A DNA stretch of 64,000 nt from an uncultured Alphaproteobacteria bacterium (lineage in GTDB: Bacteria; Pseudomonadota; Alphaproteobacteria; Micavibrionales; Micavibrionaceae), in NCBI GenBank assembly GCA_900696495.1, contig CAADGI010000005.1, positions 124,001-188,000 of the forward strand, given 5' to 3'. Below the pieces are notes generated by a model. The model saw only the letters and a list, made by a program, of their open reading frames with translations. It had not been told where the DNA came from and ran no database searches. How positions within the stretch are numbered: the stretch's first letter is position 1; the number at the start of each line of letters is the position of its first letter. The position numbers and the translations under genes were made by a program. This document shows, in pieces, positions 15,319 through 24,395 of the stretch.

Positions 15319-16485
15319 TTAAGGCTTAAACAAAACCCCGCCCGTCATCGGCTTCGGAACCCCCGTCGTTTCCGGCAGGCTCAGCGCCTCTCTCAATAAA
15401 CTCCGCACGGCTAAATAAGCAAACCCTTCCGCCTCGATCGCATCGCCGTTCCAGCCCGACTTCTCGACCGGGTTCACCGGCGCGGCCAGGACAATCCCGA
15501 GATAATCCATCAGGAAAGCATTATGCCGTCCGCCGCCGCAGACAAGCCACTGCCTTGGCCGCTCAGGAAAAAACTCCAGCCCGCGCTTCACCGCCCCGGC
15601 CGTAAATGCCGCCAGCGTCGCCGCGCCGTCCTCGCAGGACATACCCCCCTCACCCCGGCCCTCTCCCCGATGGGAAGAGGGAGGGTGAGGGGGAAAAGAA
15701 AAATGATTACGGTCAAGAGACTTCGGAGGTTTTCGCAAAAAATAATTATCCGATAACAATTCTTCTAAAATCTTTTTATCGATCGTTCCTTTCGCGGCAT
15801 ACATCCCGTCTTTATCGTAATCGCCGCAATCATGGCTCTTCACCCAGTCGTCGATCAGCGCATTTCCCGGTCCGGTGTCGAACGCCATTATATTTGTCAC
15901 ACCGGCTCCTTTTGTCATCCCGGCGGAAGCCGGGATCGGGTTGGATGATGCTCCAATATAAGTCACATTCGCCACCCCGCCGATATTCAACACCGCCACC
16001 GGCGGCTCGATATTGTCGCCCCGCACCCGCGCCGCATGATAAAGCGGCAGGAACGGCGCGCCCTGTCCGCCCGCCTTCACATCCGCGCTGCGAAAATCCG
16101 CAACCGTCTGGATTCCCGTCTCCCGCGCCAGCCGCGCCGCGTCGCCGATCTGCACCGTGATCTTTTTCGCGGGGTTGTGATAAACCGTCTGGCCGTGAAA
16201 TCCGGTCACCTCGACATCCCCCGCCGCAACCTTCTCCTGCTTCAGCAGCGCCTGCACCGCCTCGATATGCCGGTCGGTGACAACCTTCTCCGCCGCCGCA
16301 TCCCGCTCGGCCTTCCCGAAATTCGCCCTGATCGCCTTCCGCTCCGCCTCCCCGTAAAGCAGGCTGAAAAACCCCAGCGGCCGCACGAATTCATGCCCGT
16401 CCGTCTCCACCAACGCCGCGTCCACGCCATCCAGCGACGTGCCCGACATGAGCCCAATGGCCCTATAGACTTTCGCGTTTTCCAT
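15319..16485 (-). CDS. anmK: anhydro-N-acetylmuramic acid kinase with two in-frame repeat insertions
   Basis: A 388-residue AnmK, somewhat longer than the usual 365-370. It phosphorylates and opens 1,6-anhydroMurNAc during peptidoglycan recycling. Motifs seen are the N-terminal GLMSGTSLDGVDAALV, VLNIGGVANVTYIG, FDTGPGNALIDDW and EDGAATLAAFTA. Two segments do not fit the family: SSNPIPASAGMTKGAGVTN after VTYIGA, and [17 protein letters not shown] before MSCEDGAAT. Both coincide exactly with palindromic DNA elements at 15913-15937 and 15644-15693. Both lie in loops, so the enzyme may still work. The start ATG is 17 bp from the divergent tyrS start. Confidence 0.9.
   Translation of the reverse strand: MENAKVYRAIGLMSGTSLDGVDAALVETDGHEFVRPLGFFSLLYGEAERKAIRANFGKAERDAAAEKVVTDRHIEAVQALLKQEKVAAGDVEVTGFHGQTVYHNPAKKITVQIGDAARLARETGIQTVADFRSADVKAGGQGAPFLPLYHAARVRGDNIEPPVAVLNIGGVANVTYIGASSNPIPASAGMTKGAGVTNIMAFDTGPGNALIDDWVKSHDCGDYDKDGMYAAKGTIDKKILEELLSDNYFLRKPPKSLDRNHFSFPPHPPSSHRGEGRGEGGMSCEDGAATLAAFTAGAVKRGLEFFPERPRQWLVCGGGRHNAFLMDYLGIVLAAPVNPVEKSGWNGDAIEAEGFAYLAVRSLLREALSLPETTGVPKPMTGGVLFKP
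15644..15693. repeat. family B palindromic element inside anmK
   Basis: A GC-rich dyad element with core CCCTCTCCCCGATGGGAAGA followed by GGGAGGGTGAGGGGG. It lies fully inside the anmK coding frame and is translated on the minus strand as a Pro/Ser then RGEGRGEGG stretch, preserving the frame. The same core and the same translated phase recur in mnmA (30034-30076). Confidence 0.8.
15913..15937. repeat. family A palindromic element inside anmK
   Basis: ATCCCGGCGGAAGCCGGGAT (15917-15936) is a near-perfect palindrome preceded by GTC. It is translated on the minus strand within NPIPASAGMTK. Homologous palindromes with the same GTCATCCC-like flank lie in intergenic DNA at 6647-6705, 15248-15308 and about 26362-26385. 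Confidence 0.75.
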
Positions 16486-16502
16486 GCGTATAGAATACCA
16501 CT

Positions 16503-17759
16503 ATGACAAAGTATAAATTCGAATTCCTGAACATCTTAGACGAGCGCGGCTTCATTCACCAGTGCAGCGATTTCGCCGCCCTGGACAAAAAACTCTCCGA
16601 AGACGTGCAATCCGCCTATATCGGCTTCGACGCCACCGCCAAATCGCTTCATGTCGGCAATTTGACCGGCATCATGATGCTGCACTGGTTCCAGAAATGC
16701 GGCCACAAACCCATTACCCTCATGGGCGGCGGCACCAGCAAGATCGGCGATCCCTCGTTCAAAGACGAACAGCGCAAGCTGCTCGACGACGCCACCATCG
16801 AAGCCAACATCAAGAACATCGAACGCACCTGCTTCAAGCAATTTTTAAAATACGGCCCCGGCAAAACCGACGCGCTCATGGTCAACAACAACGACTGGCT
16901 GGATGGTCTCGGCTACCTTTCCTTCCTGCGCGATTACGGCCGCTTTTTCACCGTCAACCGCATGATGTCGTTCGACTCCGTGCGCCTGCGCCTCGAACGC
17001 GAAAGCCCGCTGACGCTGCTCGAATTCAATTACATGGTCATGCAGGGCTACGACTTCCTCGAACTCTACAAGCGCAACGGCACCATCCTGCAGATGGGCG
17101 GCTCCGACCAGTGGGGCAACATCATCAACGGCGTCGATCTCGGCCACAAGGCATCCCAAGTCCAGCTTTTCGCGCTCACCGCGCCGCTGCTCACCACCGC
17201 CAGCGGCGAGAAAATGGGCAAGACCGTCAACGGCGCCGTCTGGCTGAACGCCGACATGCTCAGCCCGTACGATTACTACCAGTTCTGGCGCAATGTCGAC
17301 GATGCCGATGTCTCGACGCTGCTCCGCCGCTTCACCATCCTGCCGATGGACGAAATCAAAAAGCTCGAAGCGCTCAAGGGCCAGGACATCAACGAAGCCA
17401 AAAAAATCCTCGCCTTCGAAGCCACGAAACTCTGTCACGGCGAAGCCGCCGCGAACGATGCGCAAGGCACCGCCCGGAAAGTCTTCGAACAGGGCGGCGT
17501 CGGCGGCGACCTGCCTTCGATTTCAATCGACTCCGCGCGTCTTAAATCCGGCATCAACATCGTCGATCTTCTGGTCGAGGCCGGCCTTGCCGCATCAAAA
17601 GGCGAAGCCAAGCGCCTGATCGAGGGCGGCGGCGCGAAACTCAATGACAACAAAATTGAAAAACCCGACCAGTCCGCATCGGCCAGCGATCTCACCGGCG
17701 AAGGCTACATCAAGCTCTCCGCCGGCAAGAAAAAACACGCGCTCGTGAAAATTAAGTAA
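16503..17759 (+). CDS. tyrS: tyrosyl-tRNA synthetase
   Basis: A 418-residue class I aminoacyl-tRNA synthetase. The HIGH-equivalent is HVGN in [14 protein letters not shown], the KMSKS-equivalent is KMGKT, and [18 protein letters not shown] is the tyrosine-binding signature. The C-terminal S4 RNA-binding domain covers about 350-418. No Shine-Dalgarno sequence is visible. A TAGACT-17 bp-TATAGA promoter candidate (16466-16494) ends 8 bp before the ATG, so the message may be leaderless. Its stop abuts the stop of the convergent AsmA-like gene with no gap. Confidence 0.96.
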   Translation: MTKYKFEFLNILDERGFIHQCSDFAALDKKLSEDVQSAYIGFDATAKSLHVGNLTGIMMLHWFQKCGHKPITLMGGGTSKIGDPSFKDEQRKLLDDATIEANIKNIERTCFKQFLKYGPGKTDALMVNNNDWLDGLGYLSFLRDYGRFFTVNRMMSFDSVRLRLERESPLTLLEFNYMVMQGYDFLELYKRNGTILQMGGSDQWGNIINGVDLGHKASQVQLFALTAPLLTTASGEKMGKTVNGAVWLNADMLSPYDYYQFWRNVDDADVSTLLRRFTILPMDEIKKLEALKGQDINEAKKILAFEATKLCHGEAAANDAQGTARKVFEQGGVGGDLPSISIDSARLKSGINIVDLLVEAGLAASKGEAKRLIEGGGAKLNDNKIEKPDQSASASDLTGEGYIKLSAGKKKHALVKIK

Positions 17760-20700
17760 TCAGTTCTGCTCGAACAAAATCCGCCGCAAAATCCCCGGCG
17801 TCAAAACCGACAGCGGATTCACAAACACCTGCGGCGCTTTCGCATCGCCCTTGACCGAATAGGTCGCTGCGAAAACCCCGCCGCTGCCGCCCGTTAGAAT
17901 ATCCCCGATCAGCGGAATATTCCCGATCACCTTGTTCACGCCCGACAACGGGATCATCGTCCCCTCGACATCGATCGTGCTCTTGGCCTGGTCATAGGTG
18001 CCGTCGAACGTGAAGCCGACGGAATTCCCCGACGTCCGCCCGTCCTTCACCACCAGCAGGCTTCCTCTCGGCCTATAGACCCAGTCGAAATTCGCCTCCA
18101 GCTTGGTGAAGCTCAACCCCTCGCCGCGCAGCCCCGACAGAACACCAGGCAGCGAGAGCATGCCGAGCAGCCGCGCCAGCGTCGGCGCGCGCACCACCTT
18201 GAAATCCGTGATCGTGCCGAGGCCTTTCACGTTGCGGTCGTTATAACCCTTGATCGGCTCGCCATAGATATCCAGCCGACCGCCGACGATATTCTCGTAA
18301 ACGCCAAACGCCCGCAGCGTCGCGCCCGCGTCATCCGCTTCCATGCGGAACACGCGCTTGCCGCTTTCGTCAGGCCGGTAGCGGATGACGACCTTGCCCT
18401 TGCCCGCCGTGCCGTCGAGATCGAGCGTGTTGAAATGCCCCTCGCCGTCGATATCCACGCTTACCTGCGCATGCTGCAGCGTATCCTTGTCCGACGCGCG
18501 CAGCCGGTCGACATTCAGCGAAATCCGCATCGGCGGCTCGTCGTAAACTTCTGCCTGCGCCGCGTCATTATCCAGCGAGGGCCGCAAATCAAAAAATGAT
18601 CCATCGATCGCGATGTTATATTTCCCGTTCACGACATCGAATTTGAGCTTGGCAGCCGTCTCGCCCGCGGCAAAACTGTCGATCGACCCGCCCGCCAGCG
18701 CGTTCTTGGCGCCGAAAGAAAAATTCGCGTTGTTGATCTGCAAATTCGGCCCCGTCGCCTTCAGGCCCGTAATGGTTTTCAGCTCGCCGTTCTGCAGCGT
18801 CGCCTTCAGCGTGGCATTCCCCGCCTCGCCCGGCTTTTTCTCGTATCCCAGCGGCTTGAAAAACAGCAATCCCGGCTTGAGGTCGACATTCAAATCCGCC
18901 TCCGCCTTGCCGCCCGGATATTCGGTGTAATTCGCATCCACATACACATCGCCGTCCAGGAATTCACTGAGATCGATCCCCATCAGCGAGCGCATATTGT
19001 TATCGACCATCAGCCCCGCCGCAACTTTGCTTTTATAGTCCTGCCCTGCGCTGTCGAGGAATTCGCGGTAGTCGATCTTGGCGTCGCGCCCCTGTATTTT
19101 CGCATCGCCCTTCAGGACGAACTGGTTGTCCTTCACGGTAAAATTCAGCGGCCCGCCGGTCAGCGTCAGGTTTTTCATCACGCCCGGCAGCGTCACATCG
19201 CTCATCACGCCTTCCGCGTTCACCTTCACATCCTTGACGTGAATATCCTTGGTCGGGAAATTGATATTGATCGTCGCCTTCGCGTTGCCCTTCACCTGCG
19301 CCAGGTCGAAATCATGCTCCAGCGTGATCGGCTCGCGCTCCAGATATTCAAGCCCCGTCTTCAACGGCCCCTCCAGCTTCACGCGGATATCCGCCTTGCC
19401 CTTGCCCGCCTCGATGATATTGACGAATTCCAGCTCGGCCTCATGCACTTTCATATCGCCGATCATCCCGTCCTCGATATCGACGCTCAGCTTCTCCTCG
19501 GCCAGCTTGAACGAACCCGCGCCCTTGGCCTTTTTCACCGGCATCATCGGCGGGCGGTAATCCACCGCCATGTTTTCGAACTTGAACGAGGCCCGTGCAT
19601 CCTCGACCCCGAAATCCCATCCCTCTTCGCCTCGCAGCGCGAATAATTCAACCACCGCCACCACGTCATGGAACGTCCCTTCCGACATTTTCTCGACGAT
19701 CCATTCCTCGGCATTATCACCCTCCAGCGCCTTCGGCCAGAGCGGCTTGATCTGCGATTGCTCAAGGTCCTTGATCGAGAATTTCAGCGGCCCGGCGATT
19801 TCCTTTTCATTCGCGCGGAACGCGCCTTCCGCGTTGATCGTTACGCCTTTCACCGTCACCTGCGTCCCCATCAGATCAAGCCGCTGCTTGTCGACGTTAT
19901 AATCGAGCGCAAAAGTGAAATCCTCGTAAGGCACGCGCTCGGCGGAAAATTCCGGCAGGACGAACCCGCCGCTCGCCGAACTCGCCAGCAGTTGCCCGTG
20001 CTGCGGCCTGAAATTTGAATCCAGCACGGCATAAAGCTTGCCGTCCACCTCGATATCCTGCCCGTCGAGAACCGCCAGCGCCGGGATTTTATCGGCCAGG
20101 AACGTAATGTCGAAATTCTCGAGATACGCATCGATAATCACATCCTTCGTCTCCCACGGGATCAGGAAACTCGCCCGCAAGCGTGACGGCCATTCCGGCG
20201 TATCGTCGAAACTGATCAGCAAGTCTGAATCCAGCCCCTCGCTCGTGCTCTGGAAGACGATATTCACTTCCGGCAGGAACGACGTCGTGCCCGATTGCCT
20301 GTCCTCGACATTCACCTGCGCGTCTTGAATTTCAAACGTCTTCAGCGCCGCCTGCGGCGAGCCGGATTCATTCCCCGGCCGCGCGACATGCTCGAGAATG
20401 CGCTCGGTCAGCGCCGTCTGGTCCTTGACGTCCTCTTCCTTCACGCCTGGCCCGAAGCCCACATCGATCTTGCCGTCCTTGCCGCGTATCAGCGTCACCT
20501 GCGGGTGCTTGAGCGTCAGTCCGACCGGCATGATGCGCCCGATAAAAAATCCCGCCTTCGACAGCGTGATCGCCGCCTCGTCCACCTCGACGATCGTGTG
20601 GCCGTCCGCGCCCTGGATTTTCGCGCCGCGCACATCCAGCAGCAGCGGCCCCGCGAGATCGGGCCAGTGCAGAACCAGGCTGTCCAGTTTCGTGTAAATG

Positions 20701-20915
20701 CCGCGCGACCGGTTGGTCAGCGCATCCTCGATATACGGCTTGGCGAACGCCATATCGAGCGGGCTGGTCGAAACCCGCCAGAAAAACAGGCCGATCAGGA
20801 AGAAAAACAGGAAGCACAGCGCCGCCAGGATCTCCAGCAGCGCCTTGCTCTTCTTCCAGTTGAAAAATCGGACTTTTTTCTCCAAAAAAAACGGCTCCGG
20901 CGGAATTTTTCTCAA
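17760..20915 (-). CDS. AsmA/YhdP-like (DUF3971) large inner-membrane-anchored protein
   Basis: A 1051-residue protein with one N-terminal membrane helix (about 26-50) after a basic cytoplasmic stretch, then about 1000 residues of periplasmic beta-rich sequence. The DUF3971-like middle and AsmA-2-like C-terminus (GVLSGLRGEGLSFTKLEANFDW, then GNIPLIGDILTGGSGGVFAATYSVKGDAKAPQVFVNPLSVL) are typical of the YhdP/TamB/AsmA group. Members bridge the periplasm and are implicated in phospholipid transport to the outer membrane. It ends directly against tyrS. Confidence 0.85.
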   Translation of the reverse strand: MRKIPPEPFFLEKKVRFFNWKKSKALLEILAALCFLFFFLIGLFFWRVSTSPLDMAFAKPYIEDALTNRSRGIYTKLDSLVLHWPDLAGPLLLDVRGAKIQGADGHTIVEVDEAAITLSKAGFFIGRIMPVGLTLKHPQVTLIRGKDGKIDVGFGPGVKEEDVKDQTALTERILEHVARPGNESGSPQAALKTFEIQDAQVNVEDRQSGTTSFLPEVNIVFQSTSEGLDSDLLISFDDTPEWPSRLRASFLIPWETKDVIIDAYLENFDITFLADKIPALAVLDGQDIEVDGKLYAVLDSNFRPQHGQLLASSASGGFVLPEFSAERVPYEDFTFALDYNVDKQRLDLMGTQVTVKGVTINAEGAFRANEKEIAGPLKFSIKDLEQSQIKPLWPKALEGDNAEEWIVEKMSEGTFHDVVAVVELFALRGEEGWDFGVEDARASFKFENMAVDYRPPMMPVKKAKGAGSFKLAEEKLSVDIEDGMIGDMKVHEAELEFVNIIEAGKGKADIRVKLEGPLKTGLEYLEREPITLEHDFDLAQVKGNAKATININFPTKDIHVKDVKVNAEGVMSDVTLPGVMKNLTLTGGPLNFTVKDNQFVLKGDAKIQGRDAKIDYREFLDSAGQDYKSKVAAGLMVDNNMRSLMGIDLSEFLDGDVYVDANYTEYPGGKAEADLNVDLKPGLLFFKPLGYEKKPGEAGNATLKATLQNGELKTITGLKATGPNLQINNANFSFGAKNALAGGSIDSFAAGETAAKLKFDVVNGKYNIAIDGSFFDLRPSLDNDAAQAEVYDEPPMRISLNVDRLRASDKDTLQHAQVSVDIDGEGHFNTLDLDGTAGKGKVVIRYRPDESGKRVFRMEADDAGATLRAFGVYENIVGGRLDIYGEPIKGYNDRNVKGLGTITDFKVVRAPTLARLLGMLSLPGVLSGLRGEGLSFTKLEANFDWVYRPRGSLLVVKDGRTSGNSVGFTFDGTYDQAKSTIDVEGTMIPLSGVNKVIGNIPLIGDILTGGSGGVFAATYSVKGDAKAPQVFVNPLSVLTPGILRRILFEQN

Positions 20916-20928
20916 ATATAAGCGTTTT

Positions 20929-21021
20929 TAACACGAAGACCACGAAGAAAGCACCAAGGACACGAAGAATTCAGTAAAAAACTTTGCGATCTTCGTGGAA
21001 ACTTCGTGTCCTTCGTGTTAA
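20929..21021. repeat. inverted repeat of iterated CACGAAG / CTTCGTG units (family C)
   Basis: The left arm from 20929 reads TTAACACGAAGACCACGAAG and continues with further CACGAAG-like units. The right arm (20991-21021) has three CTTCGTG units and ends GTGTTAA. The arms are complementary across an AT-rich centre. It fills the divergent gap between the AsmA-like gene and bcp. Its architecture matches 8387-8480 with a different heptamer. Confidence 0.75.
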
Positions 21022-21053
21022 AAAATTCACCAAACATGCCAAGGAGAAGAATT

Positions 21054-21533
21054 ATGTCAGAACTCAAGGAAGGCAGTCCGGCTCCCGACTTTTCCATCCC
21101 TGCCGACGGTGGCCGCATCGTCTCGCTGTCCGATTTCAAAGGCCGCAAACTGGTCATATATTTCTACCCCAAGGATGACACACCTGGTTGTACGACTGAA
21201 TCCTGCGGATTCCGCGACCAGATCAAGGAATTCAACGCCCTCAATATCGGCATCGTCGGCATCTCGCGCGACAGCGTCAAAAGCCACGACAAGTTCAGGG
21301 AAAAATACGACCTGAATTTCCCGCTCGGCTCCGACGAGGACGGCAAGGTCTGCGAGGCCTACGGCGTCTGGAAGGAAAAATCGAGGATGGGCAAGAAATA
21401 CATGGGCATCGAGCGCTCGACCTTCCTCATCGATGAAAAAGGCAAGATCGCCCGCATCTGGCGCAATGTCAAAGTGAACGGCCATACCGACGAAGTCCGC
21501 GAAGCCGCGGAAGGGCTTCCAAAAGCAGCCTGA
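21054..21533 (+). CDS. bcp: thioredoxin-dependent thiol peroxidase (Bcp/PrxQ)
   Basis: A 159-residue atypical 2-Cys peroxiredoxin. The peroxidatic Cys46 lies in DDTPGCTTESC and the resolving Cys51 is five residues on, as in E. coli Bcp. It reduces H2O2 and organic hydroperoxides using thioredoxin. ATG 21054 is preceded by AAGGAG at the right distance; the frame is open to 21006 but that part lies in the repeat. It is monocistronic, ahead of the hsp20 gene on the same strand. Confidence 0.95.
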   Translation: MSELKEGSPAPDFSIPADGGRIVSLSDFKGRKLVIYFYPKDDTPGCTTESCGFRDQIKEFNALNIGIVGISRDSVKSHDKFREKYDLNFPLGSDEDGKVCEAYGVWKEKSRMGKKYMGIERSTFLIDEKGKIARIWRNVKVNGHTDEVREAAEGLPKAA

Positions 21534-21640
21534 TCTCCCCGGCCCTGTTTTTCTTTAAAACGCAGGAACCTCTCCTGCGCGCTGGCGTTGAGATTATACC
21601 CCGAAAACCCATCAACTTGCACAAACCAAGGAGCTTTGCC

Positions 21641-22261
21641 ATGGCCAGAACAGCACCATCGGAAAGAAATCAAAGAAACCCTCAGAGAGACGAATTCCAG
21701 AGGGAACGATCTCAAAGGGATCGCTCGGAAAAAGATCGTCCGGACAGAAACCGGCAGGAAAATGATCAGGGCATAAATCGCAACCTTATGCGCGCGCCCG
21801 GTGAAATTGCCGGCAATATGGATAATTTCATGTCGCCTTTTCTCGACATGCACAGGCAAATGAACCGGATGATGGAAAATATGTTCTCCTCCATGACCGA
21901 TCAGTGGCAGGCACCCATGGCAGCGGATAAAATGATGCCGAAAGTCCGCGTCTGGGAAGACAGCGATGCCTTTCACCTGATGACCCGCCTGCCGCAGGAC
22001 AATCCCGATAACATCGAGGTCGCCATTAACGACAACGTCCTGACATTGAGATGGCATGAAGACCAGCGGCAGGATGACGGCCCGCACCAGTTCTTCAGAT
22101 CGCATGATGCCTACCGCACTGTCATGATTCCTGATAACGCCGACCCGGAAAAAGCGGAAGCCATTTGTGAAAACGGCTCGCTGGAAGTGATCGTTCCGAA
22201 AAGGCAGGATGCCGGAAAAAATGCGCGCTCCATTCCCATCCGGAGAATGGGCCGGCAATAA
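21641..22261 (+). CDS. Hsp20 / alpha-crystallin family small heat shock protein
   Basis: A 206-residue protein. The first 50 residues are very rich in Arg, Gln, Asn and Asp and probably disordered. A Met-rich segment follows (MDNFMSPFLDMHRQMNRMM), then an alpha-crystallin domain (about 100-200) with the typical strands ending NGSLEVIVPKR. The domain is divergent, and the C-terminal IxI motif is represented by RSIPI. It should be an ATP-independent holdase. ATG 21641 has AAGGAG upstream. A strong terminator follows directly. Confidence 0.85.
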   Translation: MARTAPSERNQRNPQRDEFQRERSQRDRSEKDRPDRNRQENDQGINRNLMRAPGEIAGNMDNFMSPFLDMHRQMNRMMENMFSSMTDQWQAPMAADKMMPKVRVWEDSDAFHLMTRLPQDNPDNIEVAINDNVLTLRWHEDQRQDDGPHQFFRSHDAYRTVMIPDNADPEKAEAICENGSLEVIVPKRQDAGKNARSIPIRRMGRQ

Positions 22262-22289
22262 AAAAAGGCCCCGCTTGGGGCCTTTTTTT
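22261..22289. terminator. bidirectional rho-independent terminator
   Basis: A six-bp stem GGCCCC-GCTT-GGGGCC flanked by A6 on the left and T7 on the right. It can terminate both hsp20 (plus strand) and the hydrolase gene (minus strand), which converge here. Confidence 0.92.
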
Positions 22290-22303
22290 AAAATCTTTGA
22301 AAC

Positions 22304-22981
22304 TTACTCCGCCGCCGCGAGCGCGTGCGTCTGGACTTTCAATCCGCCATCAGCCTTGTCGAGGTGATCGTGGACATGCGAAATCAGCGTGTCCGTATGG
22401 CCGTGGAAGAAATGGTTCGCGCCGGGAATGACGCGGTAATCGATCTTGATGCCCTTCTGCTGGTGCAGCTTGTCGACGAAACCCGATACTTCCGGCTCGG
22501 TCACGACATCGTCTTTCTCGCCCTGGATAATCAATCCGCTCGTCGGGCACGGCGCAAGAAACGTAAAATCCTGCGTATTGGCCGGCGGCGCGACGGAGAT
22601 GAACCCGCGGATTTCCGGGCGGCGCATCAGCAACTGCATGCCGATCCAGGCGCCGAACGAAAATCCCGAGATCCACGCATAAGGCGCGTTCGGATTTATT
22701 TCCTGCATCCAGTCGAGCGCCGAGGCGGCGTCGCTCAGTTCGCCTTCACCGCGATCGAAAATCCCCTGTGATCGTCCCACGCCGCGAAAATTGAAACGCA
22801 GCGTCGAGAAGCCGCGCGCGACGAAAGCCTGGAACATCATGTAGGTGATCTTGTTGTTCATCGTGCCGCCATGTTCGGGCGAAGGATGAAGAATAAGCGC
22901 CAGCGGCGCGTGTTTGATTTTGGAGTGAGAGTAGCGGCCTTCAATGCGGCCTGCCGGGCCATTGAAAATAACTTCTGGCAT
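22304..22981 (-). CDS. alpha/beta hydrolase (COG2945-like)
   Basis: A 225-residue cytoplasmic alpha/beta hydrolase. The nucleophile is in GFSFGA, the acid in EKDDVV and the catalytic His in GANHFFHG. The FNFRGVGRSQG oxyanion-side motif is typical of COG2945. Substrate unknown; members are probable esterases. ATG 22981 is chosen because AAGGGG lies 7 nt upstream; the frame is open to 23008. It is monocistronic. Confidence 0.85.
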   Translation of the reverse strand: MPEVIFNGPAGRIEGRYSHSKIKHAPLALILHPSPEHGGTMNNKITYMMFQAFVARGFSTLRFNFRGVGRSQGIFDRGEGELSDAASALDWMQEINPNAPYAWISGFSFGAWIGMQLLMRRPEIRGFISVAPPANTQDFTFLAPCPTSGLIIQGEKDDVVTEPEVSGFVDKLHQQKGIKIDYRVIPGANHFFHGHTDTLISHVHDHLDKADGGLKVQTHALAAAE

Positions 22982-23174
22982 AGTGTCCCCTTGGTTTTGC
23001 CCCTTCACACCGGGGCGTCTTTAAAAAGGCGGGAAGCATAAAACCCTTCCCGGGCACTGATTTTGCCCTCTCTATATGGCACTCACCCGGAAATGTCTAT
23101 AAATTTATCGTAACCTGTTGATAAATTTGTGGATAATCAAGACCCGCCTGTGGCATGGATTATTTATATCGACA

Positions 23175-23202
23175 TTGACATAAAATAATCGACTCTGATA
23201 CT
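23175..23202 (+). promoter_or_regulatory. sigma70-type promoter for the ankyrin-like gene cluster
   Basis: TTGACA (23175-23180) and GATACT (23197-23202) are separated by 16 bp, 41 bp upstream of ATG 23244. The rest of the 23009-23243 gap is AT-rich and holds nothing else I recognise. Confidence 0.6.
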
Positions 23203-23243
23203 CTCCCCCGCAACAAAAAAATTCTGAACAGAGGACTTAACTC

Positions 23244-23561
23244 ATGCCGAGCTCGAAAACACCGACCGAACTGCCCGAAATCCTTCGCGATGTGCCGGAC
23301 CAAATCAAAACCATGCTGTGCGATGAATTCCACGAAAGCAGCACCGCATCACAGCGTATGGAGAAGCTGCAAAGAACCCGGGACATTCTTGAGACATTTC
23401 AGGCAACGTCCGTAGGCGACCCGCTGCTTGGCGAGAAAATGGAAGCTCTCTACACCTATGCCCGCGCGAACGGTCATTCCCATGTCAGCTTCGCCATTCG
23501 CGGTCTCATGAAAATTGAATTGCCGGAATCCGCTTACAACATGTCGCTGGACAAGCCGTGA
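23244..23561 (+). CDS. hypothetical protein, 105 residues
   Basis: A soluble, helical, charged protein without a recognised domain. It is the first gene behind a good promoter and is followed after 36 bp by two genes with ankyrin-like repeats. AGAGGA about 10 nt before the ATG can serve as RBS. Its function is unknown; it may be a partner of the downstream proteins. Confidence 0.65.
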   Translation: MPSSKTPTELPEILRDVPDQIKTMLCDEFHESSTASQRMEKLQRTRDILETFQATSVGDPLLGEKMEALYTYARANGHSHVSFAIRGLMKIELPESAYNMSLDKP

Positions 23562-23597
23562 AATAAAAAAATTAAAAAACAGGGAAGTAAAATCGCT

Positions 23598-24395
23598 ATG
23601 AGTTTTTTCAAACAGAACGGCTTGCCCGAGCGTGTCTATTGCTGTGTTCAAAGAATATACCGGGACATAAAACATGACGCCTCGACCCTCTCGCCCCTGA
23701 GAGCGGAAGGTCTGCTTGCGGATGTTGAGTTTATCTACCAGCCTGAGATAGCGGAACAAATCCGGAAGGCCGGTAACGATGGCATGTTTTACGGTGAACT
23801 CAGCATTCCGAAGCTCACCATATTATATGGTCATGAAGAAATTGTTCCTGTCCTCAAAAAATTTAACGTCGACCTCGAAGAAACACAGGTGGACGGCCAT
23901 ACACTGGCTTCCACCGCAGCCATGATCGGCCGCATTCCCATGCTCAGGGCCCTCCACGAAGCCGGCGTCAATTTGACAAGCCCTGATTGTAATGGCGACA
24001 GGCCCATGGAATGGGCGCAACCGGAGCACGGCACGCGGATCGCCCTCATAGAACTCATGGAAGGAAAATCCGCAGGAGAAAAACACATCAGGGAACTTAA
24101 GAAAAAAATTATTTCCGCATTTTCGGATTTTTCATCTTGGGGCGGCATCAGCAGCCTTGAAAAGAACAAAAGGCTGAATGAACTGCGTTATAACGCCCAG
24201 GAATTTTACAGCCCCTACGTCTCGAAGCGCCGCGAGGAACTCGGCATCGACGATCTCATTCCCGGCTCAGGCACCCTGACTATAAAAAACAAGGCTCAGG
24301 AAGCCGCATATAATAACCATGTCGGCTTCATCTTTTTCGACATGCCTGCGGCCCGCACAGGTCAGGTGCTGGAATGCACAATAGACGGCCCGTGA
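23598..24395 (+). CDS. ankyrin-repeat-like protein, 265 residues
   Basis: A soluble protein. Residues about 80-155 contain two to three degenerate ankyrin-like units (DGHTLASTAAMIGRIPMLRAL, HEAGVNLTSPDCNGDRPMEWA). The remainder is helical and unassigned. It shares the GHTLA...GV(N/D)LT.P..NG pattern with the next gene, so the two are paralogous in part. Ankyrin proteins mediate protein binding; no partner can be named. Confidence 0.7.
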   Translation: MSFFKQNGLPERVYCCVQRIYRDIKHDASTLSPLRAEGLLADVEFIYQPEIAEQIRKAGNDGMFYGELSIPKLTILYGHEEIVPVLKKFNVDLEETQVDGHTLASTAAMIGRIPMLRALHEAGVNLTSPDCNGDRPMEWAQPEHGTRIALIELMEGKSAGEKHIRELKKKIISAFSDFSSWGGISSLEKNKRLNELRYNAQEFYSPYVSKRREELGIDDLIPGSGTLTIKNKAQEAAYNNHVGFIFFDMPAARTGQVLECTIDGP

